Source: Ettlia oleoabundans (taxonomy: Eukaryota > Chlorophyta > Chlorophyceae > Chlamydomonadales). Taken from it: a DNA stretch of 42,677 nucleotides. Position 1 is the stretch's first letter. Every line of letters starts with the position of its first letter. Location of the stretch: the NCBI GenBank assembly GCA_019693395.1, contig JAAMXP010000606.1:1258-43934 (forward strand), in the 5' to 3' direction. Below are positions 11,497 to 21,266 of this stretch, one piece after another. Made by a program: the position numbers and the translations under genes. The notes under the pieces are model-generated. The model searched no databases and was not told the DNA's origin. It saw nothing but the letters and a program-made list of their open reading frames with translations.

Positions 11497-14446
11497 TCAC
11501 ATGATATCCTCCATTGCCAAGTAGCCTGCCCGCACGCGGTTGCGGCTCTTGCAAGCTGCGCAGGCAGGTTTATGGCGAGGAAGATGTTGTGTTAAGCCAC
11601 ATTCACAACAGCATGCCCAATGCCCAAGTCATAAACAAGACATAGCAGCAGTGAAAGCGCAATCAATACAGTACCAGTACCAGCACCAGTATTTCTGATG
11701 CATGACAGCAAGTAAGGGACACAGCTGCATTACAAAGCTGCAGTTCAGCGCACTACAATGCACACATCCCAGCCAGCCCTGCATACCTATGTCGTCGTCC
11801 TCGCACATCTCGCAGTCTCCACACGAGGCTCGGCAGTTGCCCAGCGAGAAGGAGTCGCCGCGCATGTACTGTGAGTTCTTATCACACTCCCCTGCATAGG
11901 CAACGATTGTCACTGTCGGTTGATAGGTTTTCAAGATAATGTGGTCGGGGGAGAGGTCATGTTAGGCCAGGTGTTGGGTTCACCGAGGAAGTGGTGGGCC
12001 CGGTGGGCTTGTGGTCAGCAGTGATGTCAAAAGTACCGCTTCAGCTGCATGTTTGGCGTGCAGCCACTCCACATCCAGGGCTTTGCCTGCCAGATGCGTC
12101 AACTGTGCCCAACCCACTGCTGCTCAAGAATTCCACATGGGCTGGGCCGCCCGCACCTTCTGCTACCTTTACCACCCTGTAAGCTGTGCCGCACCTGCTT
12201 CCGCCCAGTCGTGGCACTCTTCATGCAGGTCTCTGCACTCCTCCGGGTACACCAACTCCTCAGCTGTCTCCTTGCCTAGCAGTTGGGGCCGGAAAGGGAG
12301 CGTGTGGATCCACTTGGTGGCTGCAGCAGTGTAAGGAATGGCAGAAAGGGCCAGCAAGAGGTTGTTGGGAGCAAAAACTGAGCATAGATCGCCCTGAAGT
12401 ATGGCAGGGACTGGTGTGGCCTGATTGGCAGCTCACTGGGCAGCTGCATGGCAGCGCAGGGATAGAAGTAGGGTGCAAGTTTAGCGGCAGTTGCTCACCG
12501 GTCCATTTCACTCCCGAAAGCACAGGGCAGCCGGTGTGGAGGGAGTAGGAATCTTGGGAACCGTCCGGTCTGAGAGAGAAAAACAACAAGGCATCTCCCT
12601 TCTTCGGCTTGGCTACAAGGTTGCAGTTGATCAATCTATTGTCAGATGGGCACACAGGCAGCAACGGTGCTTTGTCGTGCTGGCACTCATGAGTAGAAAG
12701 GCAGGAAGGAGGCGACAACGGGGCAGAATGGCAGCACTAACCCGCCACATGCCCTTGTGCACAAGGGCTGAAGGGTGCAAAGCGCTCCCGGACGCTGTCA
12801 TCAATCCACTCAGACCCCTGCAGTGGGTGTTACGCAATGATTCAGTGACAACTATCCGGCAGCGTCGTTAACGGAGATGACTGCTGCCTCCAAACCCATG
12901 CATAGTTGGTGGCAGAGCTGCTATGTTTGGGTGGGCTGGCAAAGCAAGTGACCTCCTGATGTAATGTAAGCAAGGCCTTCCACCATTCGACTGTGCCCAC
13001 TTGTAAGCACTCTCCGATTTGACGATCTATGACCAGCTATTCGCACATGCTGTGTGCTTGCTTCTACCACACTCTTTGCACAGCCTCACCCCTGGGAAGG
13101 CAGTCTCGCCACCACCCTCAGCATCACTGAGGTACAACAGCACGGTTGCCACACGCGGTGAGTCATTATCAAGGCTGTCATAGTGCGCCCCGTACTTCTG
13201 CCCAATGCCGTACCTGCAGGTGGCGACATATGAAGGGTGAAGCGTGCCAGCGAGGGTGGATGTAAAGCAAGGGATACAACGATTGACTAGGAAGCAGGAA
13301 GCAGGAAGCAATGGTAAGCGAGCAACTGCATGGGGGTTGGCTGGCCTGCTGGCAGCGCACCGCAGGATCTGCATGTCCTCCTGGTGGGACACGTTGAGCT
13401 TGGTCCATGCTGCAGAGATGCTCAGCACAGAACGTTAGTAGGCAGCGAGAGCTAGCCAGTAATCCTAGACGGCTTGACAAACAGGGTGCAGGTCAGCATT
13501 ATCGGCTGAGTGAGGCCCATATCGTGGTATCCATGCAGCTACTGTCGAGTGCATGCAGGCAAGCAAGGACCATTAGCAGAAGCATAGCCAGCAATGGCAC
13601 AAGTGTGGGATTGCGAAGGGCACGCACTTGCCACTCGTTGCTCAACCGCTGCTACAATGGGATCCTGAAGCCGTTTTAGGAAAGTTCCGTAACTGGTGCG
13701 GATGCTGTCCTCCACGCTCTGCCCTCTAGCACCCACTACGGTGCTGCGCTTCATCTGCGGTAGAGGAAGCGGCAGGGGGCTGGGCAGAGCGCTTCAGTTG
13801 AAGCAGGGCACCCGGGATGCAGGCCACCGTGACAGGAACGGCAAGCTGGCTGGTAAACTGCTGAGCAGATGTGGGATCAGCAAGCGCGTAATCTGGCCTG
13901 CTAAACACCCGCCTTGCACACTCACAAAGGGTTTAGCCAGGGACACGATGTGATCGGCCTCCTCTTCAGTCATGAAGTTGTGGAACACAAAAGCGCGCGG
14001 CTTCCAAGACACAGGCTCCACCCTGCACAGTAGGAAGGAGCGGCCAACACCGATGCCCCGAATACAAAAGGGATGCGTTGACCTGGTGCGGCCAGGAGGG
14101 CAGCATGTCAATGCGGCAGCACAGCACCAGCTTTGCATGTTGTTGTTGTGCGGCACAGCAAGACCGTGCCTGACATTGGCAGCGGGCTGAAGCGGGACCG
14201 GTGTAACCCAACCAGTGCCACACGCGGCAAGGAGATACTGCATACCAGGGCTCTGTGCTGTCGATCAGGGATCGTTCCTGAGGTCGGCCTCTGCTTCTTC
14301 CTGCGGCAACATGGGAGAGCTACACGGCTTCGGTTTTACGCACTGCAGCTCCAACAGGCCAAGGCACAAGCGCAGTGACGGCGGCACCCACCTGCCGCCG
14401 CTTGCAGCAGCCCTATAAGCACTACTACCACCGCGACACGCCGCAT
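11497..14446 (-). CDS. Prolyl 4-hydroxylase with C-terminal ShK domain
   Basis: This is an Fe(II)/2-oxoglutarate dioxygenase that hydroxylates proline in secretory-pathway proteins; in green algae the usual substrates are Hyp-rich wall glycoproteins. Eleven exons give 328 residues in phase: 14446-14392, 14300-14246, 14022-13926, 13754-13628, 13409-13361, 13213-13090, 12817-12742, 12612-12499, 12320-12195, 11891-11787, 11555-11497. [19 protein letters not shown] is a signal peptide. The family blocks are [44 protein letters not shown], then HYD (iron His and Asp), GGGETAFPG, and [14 protein letters not shown] (distal iron His, and Lys for 2-oxoglutarate). The Cys-rich tail [17 protein letters not shown]...CRASCGDC is an ShK domain, as in many plant P4Hs, and the last exon adds a short tail ending MEDIM. 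All key catalytic residues are present. Confidence 0.95.
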
Positions 14447-14845
14447 GTTGACTCCGATCGCAATGCAATGCACGTACAAAAGGAGCGGCTTATTTCGGCC
14501 GCGGAGAGGCCGCCAGAGGAGAGTTTGCTGGGGTGAGCAACTGGAGAACGGTGACACGGGCGCCACAGCGCTGCTCAACCGGTGTGGCCGAGTGAACCCG
14601 CCGTTTCGCAAGCACGTCGTCACCACCAGCCTGTTGTACACGTCGCAGTACACGAAGCTCTCTGACGGGATGAGTTTCACCAGCATCCACCGTGCAAGTT
14701 CTTCCGCCTCATTGGCACGGACGCAGTGGCCAAGTCTCCGCAACATCACCCTGCCAAGCTGATCGAGGCTCGCAACTTGAACTGAGGCTCGGGCCTGCGC
14801 TGCAGTCGTCCGCAAGTGACAGCAACTCGACCATAAACTATTGCC
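14447..14845. promoter_or_regulatory. Divergent upstream region, P4H / SUMO
   Basis: Only 399 bp separate the two start codons, so the promoters are close or shared. I saw no convincing TATA box. A minus-strand open frame runs through here in frame with the P4H start, but its residues are not P4H-like and precede a good signal peptide, so I treat it as 5' UTR. Confidence 0.5.
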
Positions 14846-15561
14846 ATGGAGGACGACCACACGGGGGAGAACCAGGTCAAGAAGGAGGGTGGTGGCGGCG
14901 ACGCTATTTCGATCAAAGTCAAGGACCAGACCGGCGGAGAGGTGAAGGGTTCAGTCGAGCACTCACATGGGCTGTTGGCGGCGAAGGCACTTGGGCAGCC
15001 AGAACCAGCGGTGGAGCTGCCGTAGCTGCGAGCGCCACCTATGTGTTGCATTTATGCGTCGCACTTCGGGTCTCATGAGCTGCTGAGTTGCCGGTTTCTC
15101 CTGCAGGTCGTTTTCCGGGTGAAAGGACACACCAAGGTGCGCGTCAGTTGTATAAAAAGTGCGGTGATTGATACACCGTTATTGCTCCTAGGCTGCTGTG
15201 GTCACTGTTGCTGGTCTCCTTGTACAAAACCTGTGCCCTGCACTTTTCCAACAAGAATCACCCCTAACACCAATGCAGTTTGAGAAGATCATTGGTGCCT
15301 TCTGCCAAAAGAAGTCGGTTGACCCAGGGCAGGTGGGTGGTCGAAGTACTCCTTTGCATTCTATTGCAACATCGTAGCCCAACTAGGAATCCTCTGTGGT
15401 AGGCTCACAGCTGGCATTCCTACCTACGCTTGCAGGTGCGGTTTGTGTTCGACGGCAACCGTTTGAACCCGCAGAACACCCCTGAGGGCGTGGGCATGGA
15501 AGACGGAGACACGATTGATGCTTTCCTTGAACAGATTGGCGGTGGCAGCAGGACTGCTTGA
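14846..15561 (+). CDS. SUMO: Small ubiquitin-related modifier (SUMO)
   Basis: A ubiquitin-like protein attached to lysines of nuclear and other proteins through E1 (SAE), E2 (UBC9) and E3 enzymes. Four exons encode 101 residues: 14846-14941, 15107-15136, 15279-15332, 15436-15561. The short variable N terminus contains VKKEGGGGDAISIKV. The SUMO core is VVFRVKGHTKFEKIIGAF, then VRFVFDGNRL and MEDGDTIDAFLEQ. The C terminus is QIGGGSRTA: SENP/ULP proteases should cut after a Gly-Gly, leaving the short tail GSRTA. The length and maturation tail fit plant and algal SUMO. One exon is only 30 nt. The gene faces the OPR-like gene tail to tail. Confidence 0.97.
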
Positions 15562-15760
15562 GGCGTTGAATGGCAGTTGGCATTGCTGGACAGCAGTCGC
15601 CGGGTGCGCTTCATGCTCAAGGAGCTGTACCTGACGCTGCTCCCGCATTTTTAATTGTTTCTTCTTTCTTCGCGCTGCTCCCAACACATGATCTTGTCAT
15701 AGTAAGGTTTGACATCTTTGATCCCGTTCCAAGGTCCCCCTTTCAACACAGCTAGGAAGC

Positions 15761-15765
15761 TGTAA
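15761..15765 (+). terminator. TGTAA poly(A) signal of SUMO
   Basis: TGTAA lies 200 nt after the SUMO stop. It is about 40 bp from the minus-strand copies that probably serve the convergent OPR-like gene, so the two mRNA ends nearly touch. Confidence 0.6.
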
Positions 15766-15790
15766 CGCAGTAACTAGATACACAGCAAGG

Positions 15791-15842
15791 GGCATGTGAA
15801 CTACTTTACACATGCTGGCATGTGAACTACTTTACACATGCT
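15791..15842 (-). repeat. 26-bp tandem duplication carrying TGTAA (minus strand)
   Basis: The unit beginning GGCATGTGAACTACTTTACA occurs exactly twice, at 15791-15816 and 15817-15842. Each copy contains TTACA (15806-15810 and 15832-15836), which is TGTAA on the minus strand, 360-390 nt downstream of the OPR-like stop. It may be a duplicated poly(A) element. Confidence 0.8.
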
Positions 15843-16192
15843 GAATTGAACGCAACAGGAGTTGAGAAATGTTGGCCGGGGTTTGAGATGCTATGTGAGG
15901 ACCATTCGTAGTACAGGTGCACCACAAACACAGGAAGAAGCAGGGCAGGGAAGCTAGTAAAACAAACATGAGCGGCAGGGTCAGCATGTAAAACAGTTGT
16001 GCAACACAGGTACAAGTGACGATGGATCTGAGCAGTATCATCAAATGCGGTCATACCTAGAAGCAAGGCTGGACTATGTGGAAAACAGCTGCTACAACTG
16101 CAATGGCTGGGTAGGCAACGGTACGTGCATTCAAATGTTAGGATGGGTGGTGCCTAGGAGGTGTCTTGATGCGTGCTACTATCACTTTTGCT
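15843..16192 (-). other. Probable 3' UTR of the OPR-like gene
   Basis: The stretch between the OPR-like stop (16193) and its putative poly(A) signals. Short open frames on both strands have no recognisable content. Confidence 0.5.
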
Positions 16193-19100
16193 TCAAGTAA
16201 TACTCAACAGCTGTGCATCAATTGCGGCTTCTAATGCAGAGTCCTGGCACCCCAGCCGCCGCATGGCTGAGCGGGCCTGACGCAGCGCTTCGACGCTGCA
16301 TGCACAGTATGCATGGTGCACAAGGCGGGGGCACGGTTGCTCATGGCTAGAGATGGGTGAATCATAAGCATGAGGGCTGGGCAATACCAGGGGATGTGGA
16401 GTAGTACCTCACATAACAGAAGGAGCACACGGGCAACCCAGCACCTCCACAACTGCCCACCAGTTTGCACCTTGCATTGGGCACTTTGGCGAGGATGGCT
16501 TGGCGACACTCCTGCAGCAGCGGCATGCTGTGATCCATCTGCGCCTGAGCCGCCAGCTCCAGCACAGCGGCAAGCCCTTGTGGCAGCAGCTTCTTGACTT
16601 CAGGTGGCGACACCGTGGTCACTAGAGCTTGCAAGACAGCTGGGGGCAAGCCTGCTGGGGGTGGGAGTGGGGGTGGGGGGCGGCTTTGGTAAGTTTAGCC
16701 ATGAGCAGCAACACCTCCACCTCCACCTCCAGCAGCAGCAGCAGTATTAGCAATGAGCATGCCAACTAGAGAGAGGAAGTACTCGAGCATGCGCAGCCTG
16801 CAAGATAAGTCCAGGCAGTGGGGGCTGTCGAGCAAGCACCTTGCGCCTGTGCCACCACAGCGAAAGCAACCAGGGTTGCGCTGCGGTCCTCAGCGTCGGC
16901 ACTAGACATGTAGCTCCCCTCGTCCTGCTGCTGGTGCCTAAGTTTGCCCACGTACAGCTGCGCCAGTGTGGCAAACAAAGAGCCATAGCGTGCCGGCGCC
17001 AGACCTGCCAAAGCCCGCGCCACCTCGCCAGGTTGAAGCAAGGCGGCAGCGCGTGGCGCTAAGCTAGCGACAAGCGGCTCCACGATGTAATCTTTGTTCC
17101 AGTGCAGCCTTGCAGCGGCTAGGGTGACATGGGCAAGGTTGGCAGCGCTAAAGTCGTTGCGCTTCGCTGCTGCAGCGCATTCTGCCTGCAGCGCAGCCAC
17201 GGCATGCTCCGGGAGAAGGGAAGCAAGTGTGCTGTGGGAAGCTATCGCCACCACCGCGCTGCTGAGCTCCCGCGCAGTCAGCTGCCCCCCGCGCTGCGCC
17301 AGCTCAGACACCGCTGCCACAGTGGCTGCCTGCGCCTCTACTCCAACCTCCCCCATGAGCCAGCTGCCATCCCCCACGGGCGGCTTCCTTCCAGGGGTGC
17401 TGCCGCTCCTGACACGCCCCTCGGCGCTCGTTCCCACCGCTATTAGCTTCCCAAGAGCCCAAACGAGGTTGCACAGCGCTGCCGTACTACACCGCTGCAA
17501 TTCCTCTTGTGGCAGGCGCTGCAGTGCCATGGCAAACGTGTGATCTGCGGCACGCAATCGACAGGCAAATGCAGCGGTTGTAGTAGCGTGCGTGACAGGC
17601 AGGCGCACCCAAGACGTGTCACTAAGTGGCCTGCATGATGACACAGGACACTCGCGTTTAGCACGGCAACGGTACCAGAGGGGCCAACAACTGCCATACT
17701 CACCGGGGACTTGGCCATTAAGCTGAGCGCAGGCCCACAGCATGCCTATGATGTCCACAGGCCGGTAGTCTGCCATGCGGGCTGACAGGTGGCGTGTGCC
17801 CACTGAGACAATGCGCGGCACCCAGCGCGCCACTTTGGCACTAGCCCACATCACAGAGGTCATCTGCTGCGGTGTAAGGCGCCCCCGCACCGCCGCCAGT
17901 CGGTCAACCAGCAAGGCCATGAGCTCCGAATCTGCCAGAAAGCAAGGAAAGAGCGCCCACAAACGAGGACACTTGCACAGCATTAGATAACGCTTGCGTC
18001 ATGAACTGTGGCATACGCGGCTTGCGTGCAAGAGCCGAGCACAACCCCTTCAAAGGAGTGCAGAAAGGCACTTGCAGCCAGCTGGGGCCGGTCCACCAGC
18101 GCAACTCATTCCTAAACATGTACCAGTATCAACGGTGCGCAGATTCCCAAAACCCACAGACAGATTGAAAAGAGCGGGGTGGGGTCCACACGAAAATACA
18201 GGTTCCTTCAGGGCAGCAAGGTTCCTGCACCCTCACCTGGCTCCATCTGCAGCTTCCCCAGCGCCAGCATAATGCGCACCACATCATCCGGCTGGGCCCG
18301 CCCCAATGCCCGGCGGTTCTGCTTCAACAGCGGCTCCACCACACCACTAACCCTGACCTCCACCTGCGCCAGCCCCGTCAGCAGCAGAGCAGCCTGCTTG
18401 GGATTGAACGGTGGCGGCGGCAGCTCTGGAGGAGGCAACGGCTGACCATGTGGTCGCTCTGAATCCTGCCGCTTTGGCCCATCGCTCCTGTGATCAGCCA
18501 CGGGTTGCAACTCCATCTTGTCAACTGGCAGCAACCGGCGCTCCTGCCGTCGCCATGTTAGCTGCAAGCGGCGACCCGATGCCAGAGTGGCAACTGCCGA
18601 GAAGCTGGTCCGCCCCGTTTCCACCGCTGAGGAATGGTATCGAACTCCAAGTGCGTCCCAGAACGATGCTGCTGCTTGACACTCTGCCAGCACTGCAGAT
18701 GCTTCCTCCTGAGATTGCAACAGTTCAAAGCTGTTGTAGCTAACACTGCCGCCTTCGTTGCCACTGGCACTGCCGGCGCTGCTGGGAGATCCGGCTTTAT
18801 CCGCGCTTAGAAAACTAGCCATGCGAGGCACCAGCCAGAACTTCAGCTTGTGCAAATAGCGGTTGTTACCGTAGGACTGCATGCATGGAAGAAAGGATCG
18901 AGTGGGGTGACAAAATGACGTGGGATGATGCAGCACTTGGCAAAATCTTCCAGCCAGAGTCAGGTGTATCAAAGTCCCAAAACAAGCTTGTGTGTCACTT
19001 ACGCTCAGAGGCCTAACAGCGCGCTTGGCCTTGTCTGTGACTGGGATCACCAGGGGGTTGCAATCCTGCCGGCTGCACATCTGCAGCTCAAGGTCTAAAA

Positions 19101-20864
19101 GCACCTCCCCAGTGGTGACTGCAGGCAGCTCATCTTTGATGGCATTGAGCTGCAAAGAGGGAGGGCGCAGCACATTCAATCGAGAATTGTAAGGGTACAT
19201 AGAAGGCGAAACATACATACATGTATAAGAAACGTGCTCAACATTGGCTACTACCCCACAGCTGCCGGAGAGCTGTGTATTCGATGCAGAGATGCCTTCT
19301 TGCCAGCTTGCAAATCCTAAAAAGTGCAACCACTTCCCTCTGCTTGCTGGGCAGACAACCATGCAGCTTTCTTCGCATTCTCACCAATCATTCTCACCAA
19401 TCATTCTCACCATTCGACGCCTTGAGCTAGTACGCATGCGCGTCCCAAATGCGCTCTCAACACTCTCATCAGGTAGGTTGTACGCCCAAAGGAAGCCTGG
19501 CAGCTGCAGGTCAGAAGGCCAACAGATGTTTACCAAACAGCAGGGTCAGCATATGCAACAGAACTTAGTCGAGTATGTGAAGACTGCTGCTGGCAAACAA
19601 AGCGCCGAACGAGGTAAAAGTGTTAGGCAACAATAACATATGGCATGCACTTCGCATGGAGGAGCAGCACAACAGCCCATTCGACCTAGGGAGCAATTTG
19701 TTTGCTGCTGACCCACACCTCAACAGTGGGTGCAATAGCCTCCGCATCAGAGTGCTGCTGCTCCAATCGGTCCAGTGCCGCTTGGTACACCTCCAGCCGC
19801 AAACGGCACTCATCCACTACCCGTGTCAAGACATCTTTGGCAGTGGCGCTGCGTTGCTGCACGAAGGCAGGTTGGGAGGTACAAAGGGGGGTGAGAGACA
19901 AGCAGGCAGGACAACACGCAACATTTCCATCATGAGGGCAGAATATAAGCAATGTAATGTGTGCTGACTATGTAAGTCGTGGAGGCAAAAGGCCAAGGAA
20001 CGGTAACTATACCAACGTAACAGCTACACGCCAATTCGCCATGGCTACATCGCCATCATCAACTACCACAGCGCTCACCTGACCGCACAGCCAGACCAGC
20101 ATTGCCAGGTCTTGTGGGGAGAAGAGAGAGAGGCTCATTCCGTGCTTCAGCAGTTGCGCCAGGTCTGGGAACAGCGGGGAGCGGAAGCTGGGCTCCAGGG
20201 CCATGCCTGCCCACAAGAGCGCGCACATCTGAGACGGAGAGAAGCGCACCAGGCGGGACTGCGCCAAGGAGTGCATGCTGCGCATGACTGGTTGCGCAGA
20301 CTGCAGCTGCAGCACGCCCAGCGACCAGGCTGCAGTAGAAAGGGCTGCTGGGTCCATGGCGGGTGCATGGGATTCTGCCAGCTGCAACAGCAGGCTCGCG
20401 AGCGAGGAGGTAGGGCTCCCCCCGCCGCCGCTGCCGCTGTCGGTGTCACCGATGGTGGCGGCTGCCGGTTGGCTTGCATTGGCTGCACCAGGCGCCGTCA
20501 GCAGCCTGTGCTTTGCGGTCACCTCTAAGGCAGCAGCCACATGCTCCCCTTTAAGCTCAGCAGAGTGGCGGAGTAGCATCCCATGCAACTCGCTGGCGCT
20601 ACGGCAGTCTGCAATCCACTGGACCAGGCGGGCAGAAGCCCAGTCATCCGCGGCATCGCTATCAATGAAACCATTGCTGTTGCTTCCACCACTATGCGTG
20701 TTTCTAGTTCTGTGGTCTCCAGTCCGTCTGTTACGCTCCTGCTCCGTCGCTGCCGCACATATCAGTCGGTGCTGCCTGCCGCTGCTGCCAGTGGCGGGAG
20801 TGGGAGTCTGCCGACGCCTCGCAGGTGTTGGGCTCGGGACAGCACTGCAGTCGCACGGGGACAT
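16193..20864 (-). CDS. OPR/HPR-type helical-repeat protein, probably organellar RNA-binding
   Basis: Eight exons in phase give about 975 residues: 20864-20079, 19856-19719, 19149-19003, 18876-18237, 17931-17704, 17544-16840, 16651-16471, 16295-16193. The N terminus is Arg/Ser/Thr-rich with LICAAA, like a chloroplast transit peptide. Helical repeats of about 37-38 residues carry the recurring core 'LWALxKL': ALSTAAWSLGVL, MCALLWAGMAL and AMLVWLCGQ in exon 1; VRIMLALGKLQMEP, MTSVMWASAKVARWVP, IIGMLWACAQLNGQVP and ALCNLVWALGKL later. Such repeats mark octotricopeptide or heptatricopeptide proteins, which bind organelle transcripts and control their stability, splicing or translation. I could not find the RAP domain often present at the C terminus. 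The middle (exon 18876-18237, with LHKLKFWLVPRMASF) is unassigned. A split into two genes cannot be excluded, but the phases support one. Confidence 0.72.
16657..16744. repeat. G-rich run and short microsatellites in an intron of the OPR-like gene
   Basis: The plus strand has runs of G separated by single bases at 16657-16680, then (CCACCT)n at about 16712-16730 and (AGC)n to 16744. On the transcribed minus strand the first part is a C-rich tract directly before the exon starting at 16651, and may serve as its polypyrimidine tract. As DNA it could form a G-quadruplex. Confidence 0.75.
19377..19411. repeat. 13-bp tandem repeat, 2.7 copies, in an intron of the OPR-like gene
   Basis: ATTCTCACCAATC occurs at 19377-19389 and 19390-19402, followed by ATTCTCACC. 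It lies in the long intron 19718-19150 and has no evident function. Confidence 0.9.
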
Positions 20865-21266
20865 TACCTGTTAACTCCTACGCACATAGAAAACCCACAG
20901 CTAGGCCAAACAACAAGGAGATATAAAGGTTGGTTGCTGATGCTGCACCCGCCGCATGGGCTTTACCTGCTTACACCGATTCCAGCAACCTTTAGCAGAA
21001 AGCAATGCTGCGGGGTTCTGCCAAGTGCCGCCATTGAGCACGCCTCGCGCTCATACCGGGGGTGGTCAGGGTTATCATAGACAGAAGGCACGAAAAGCCT
21101 ATTCGTTGAGGTGCGGCCCCATTTAGTGAGCACTTTTGTGTGCTGACCGGGCGCCAGCGTGTCGCACTCAAACGACGAAATAGCTTATCCAGGACTCCTC
21201 CTGCTGTACTCTCGCTCGGCTGAATTTTAAGACAGCGGCAGGGGCGCAGGACGGCGGTTGACGCCC
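20865..21266. promoter_or_regulatory. Divergent upstream region, OPR-like gene / WAC-DDT gene
   Basis: The 402 bp between the start codons should contain both promoters. TATAAAG at 20922-20928 on the plus strand is a possible TATA box for the chromatin gene, about 340 bp before its ATG; this is weak evidence. Confidence 0.5.

Noticed and set aside
11787..12195. A stand-alone toxin-like ShK peptide
   Set aside because: The Cys-rich ShK segment is spliced to the P4H catalytic domain, as in plant prolyl 4-hydroxylases; nothing suggests a toxin.
14336..14860. In-frame N-terminal extension of the prolyl 4-hydroxylase
   Set aside because: The extension has no P4H similarity and would place the clear signal peptide ([14 protein letters not shown]) internally, so the start at 14446 is preferred.
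15997..16200. A 67-codon plus-strand open frame between SUMO and the OPR-like gene
   Set aside because: Unrecognisable, overlaps the probable 3' UTR of the opposite gene, and has no splice partners.
17990..18104. An extra exon of the OPR-like gene (ALVDRPQLAASAFLHSF)
   Set aside because: It looks repeat-like, but no donor gives the right phase, while direct joining of 18237 to 17931 keeps frame and makes a natural repeat (LQMEP-DSELMALL).
20275..20874. A 199-codon open frame on the plus strand
   Set aside because: It lies exactly antisense to the first exon of the OPR-like gene. Its composition (Ser/Ala/Cys-rich, no domain) is what high-GC coding DNA gives on the opposite strand.
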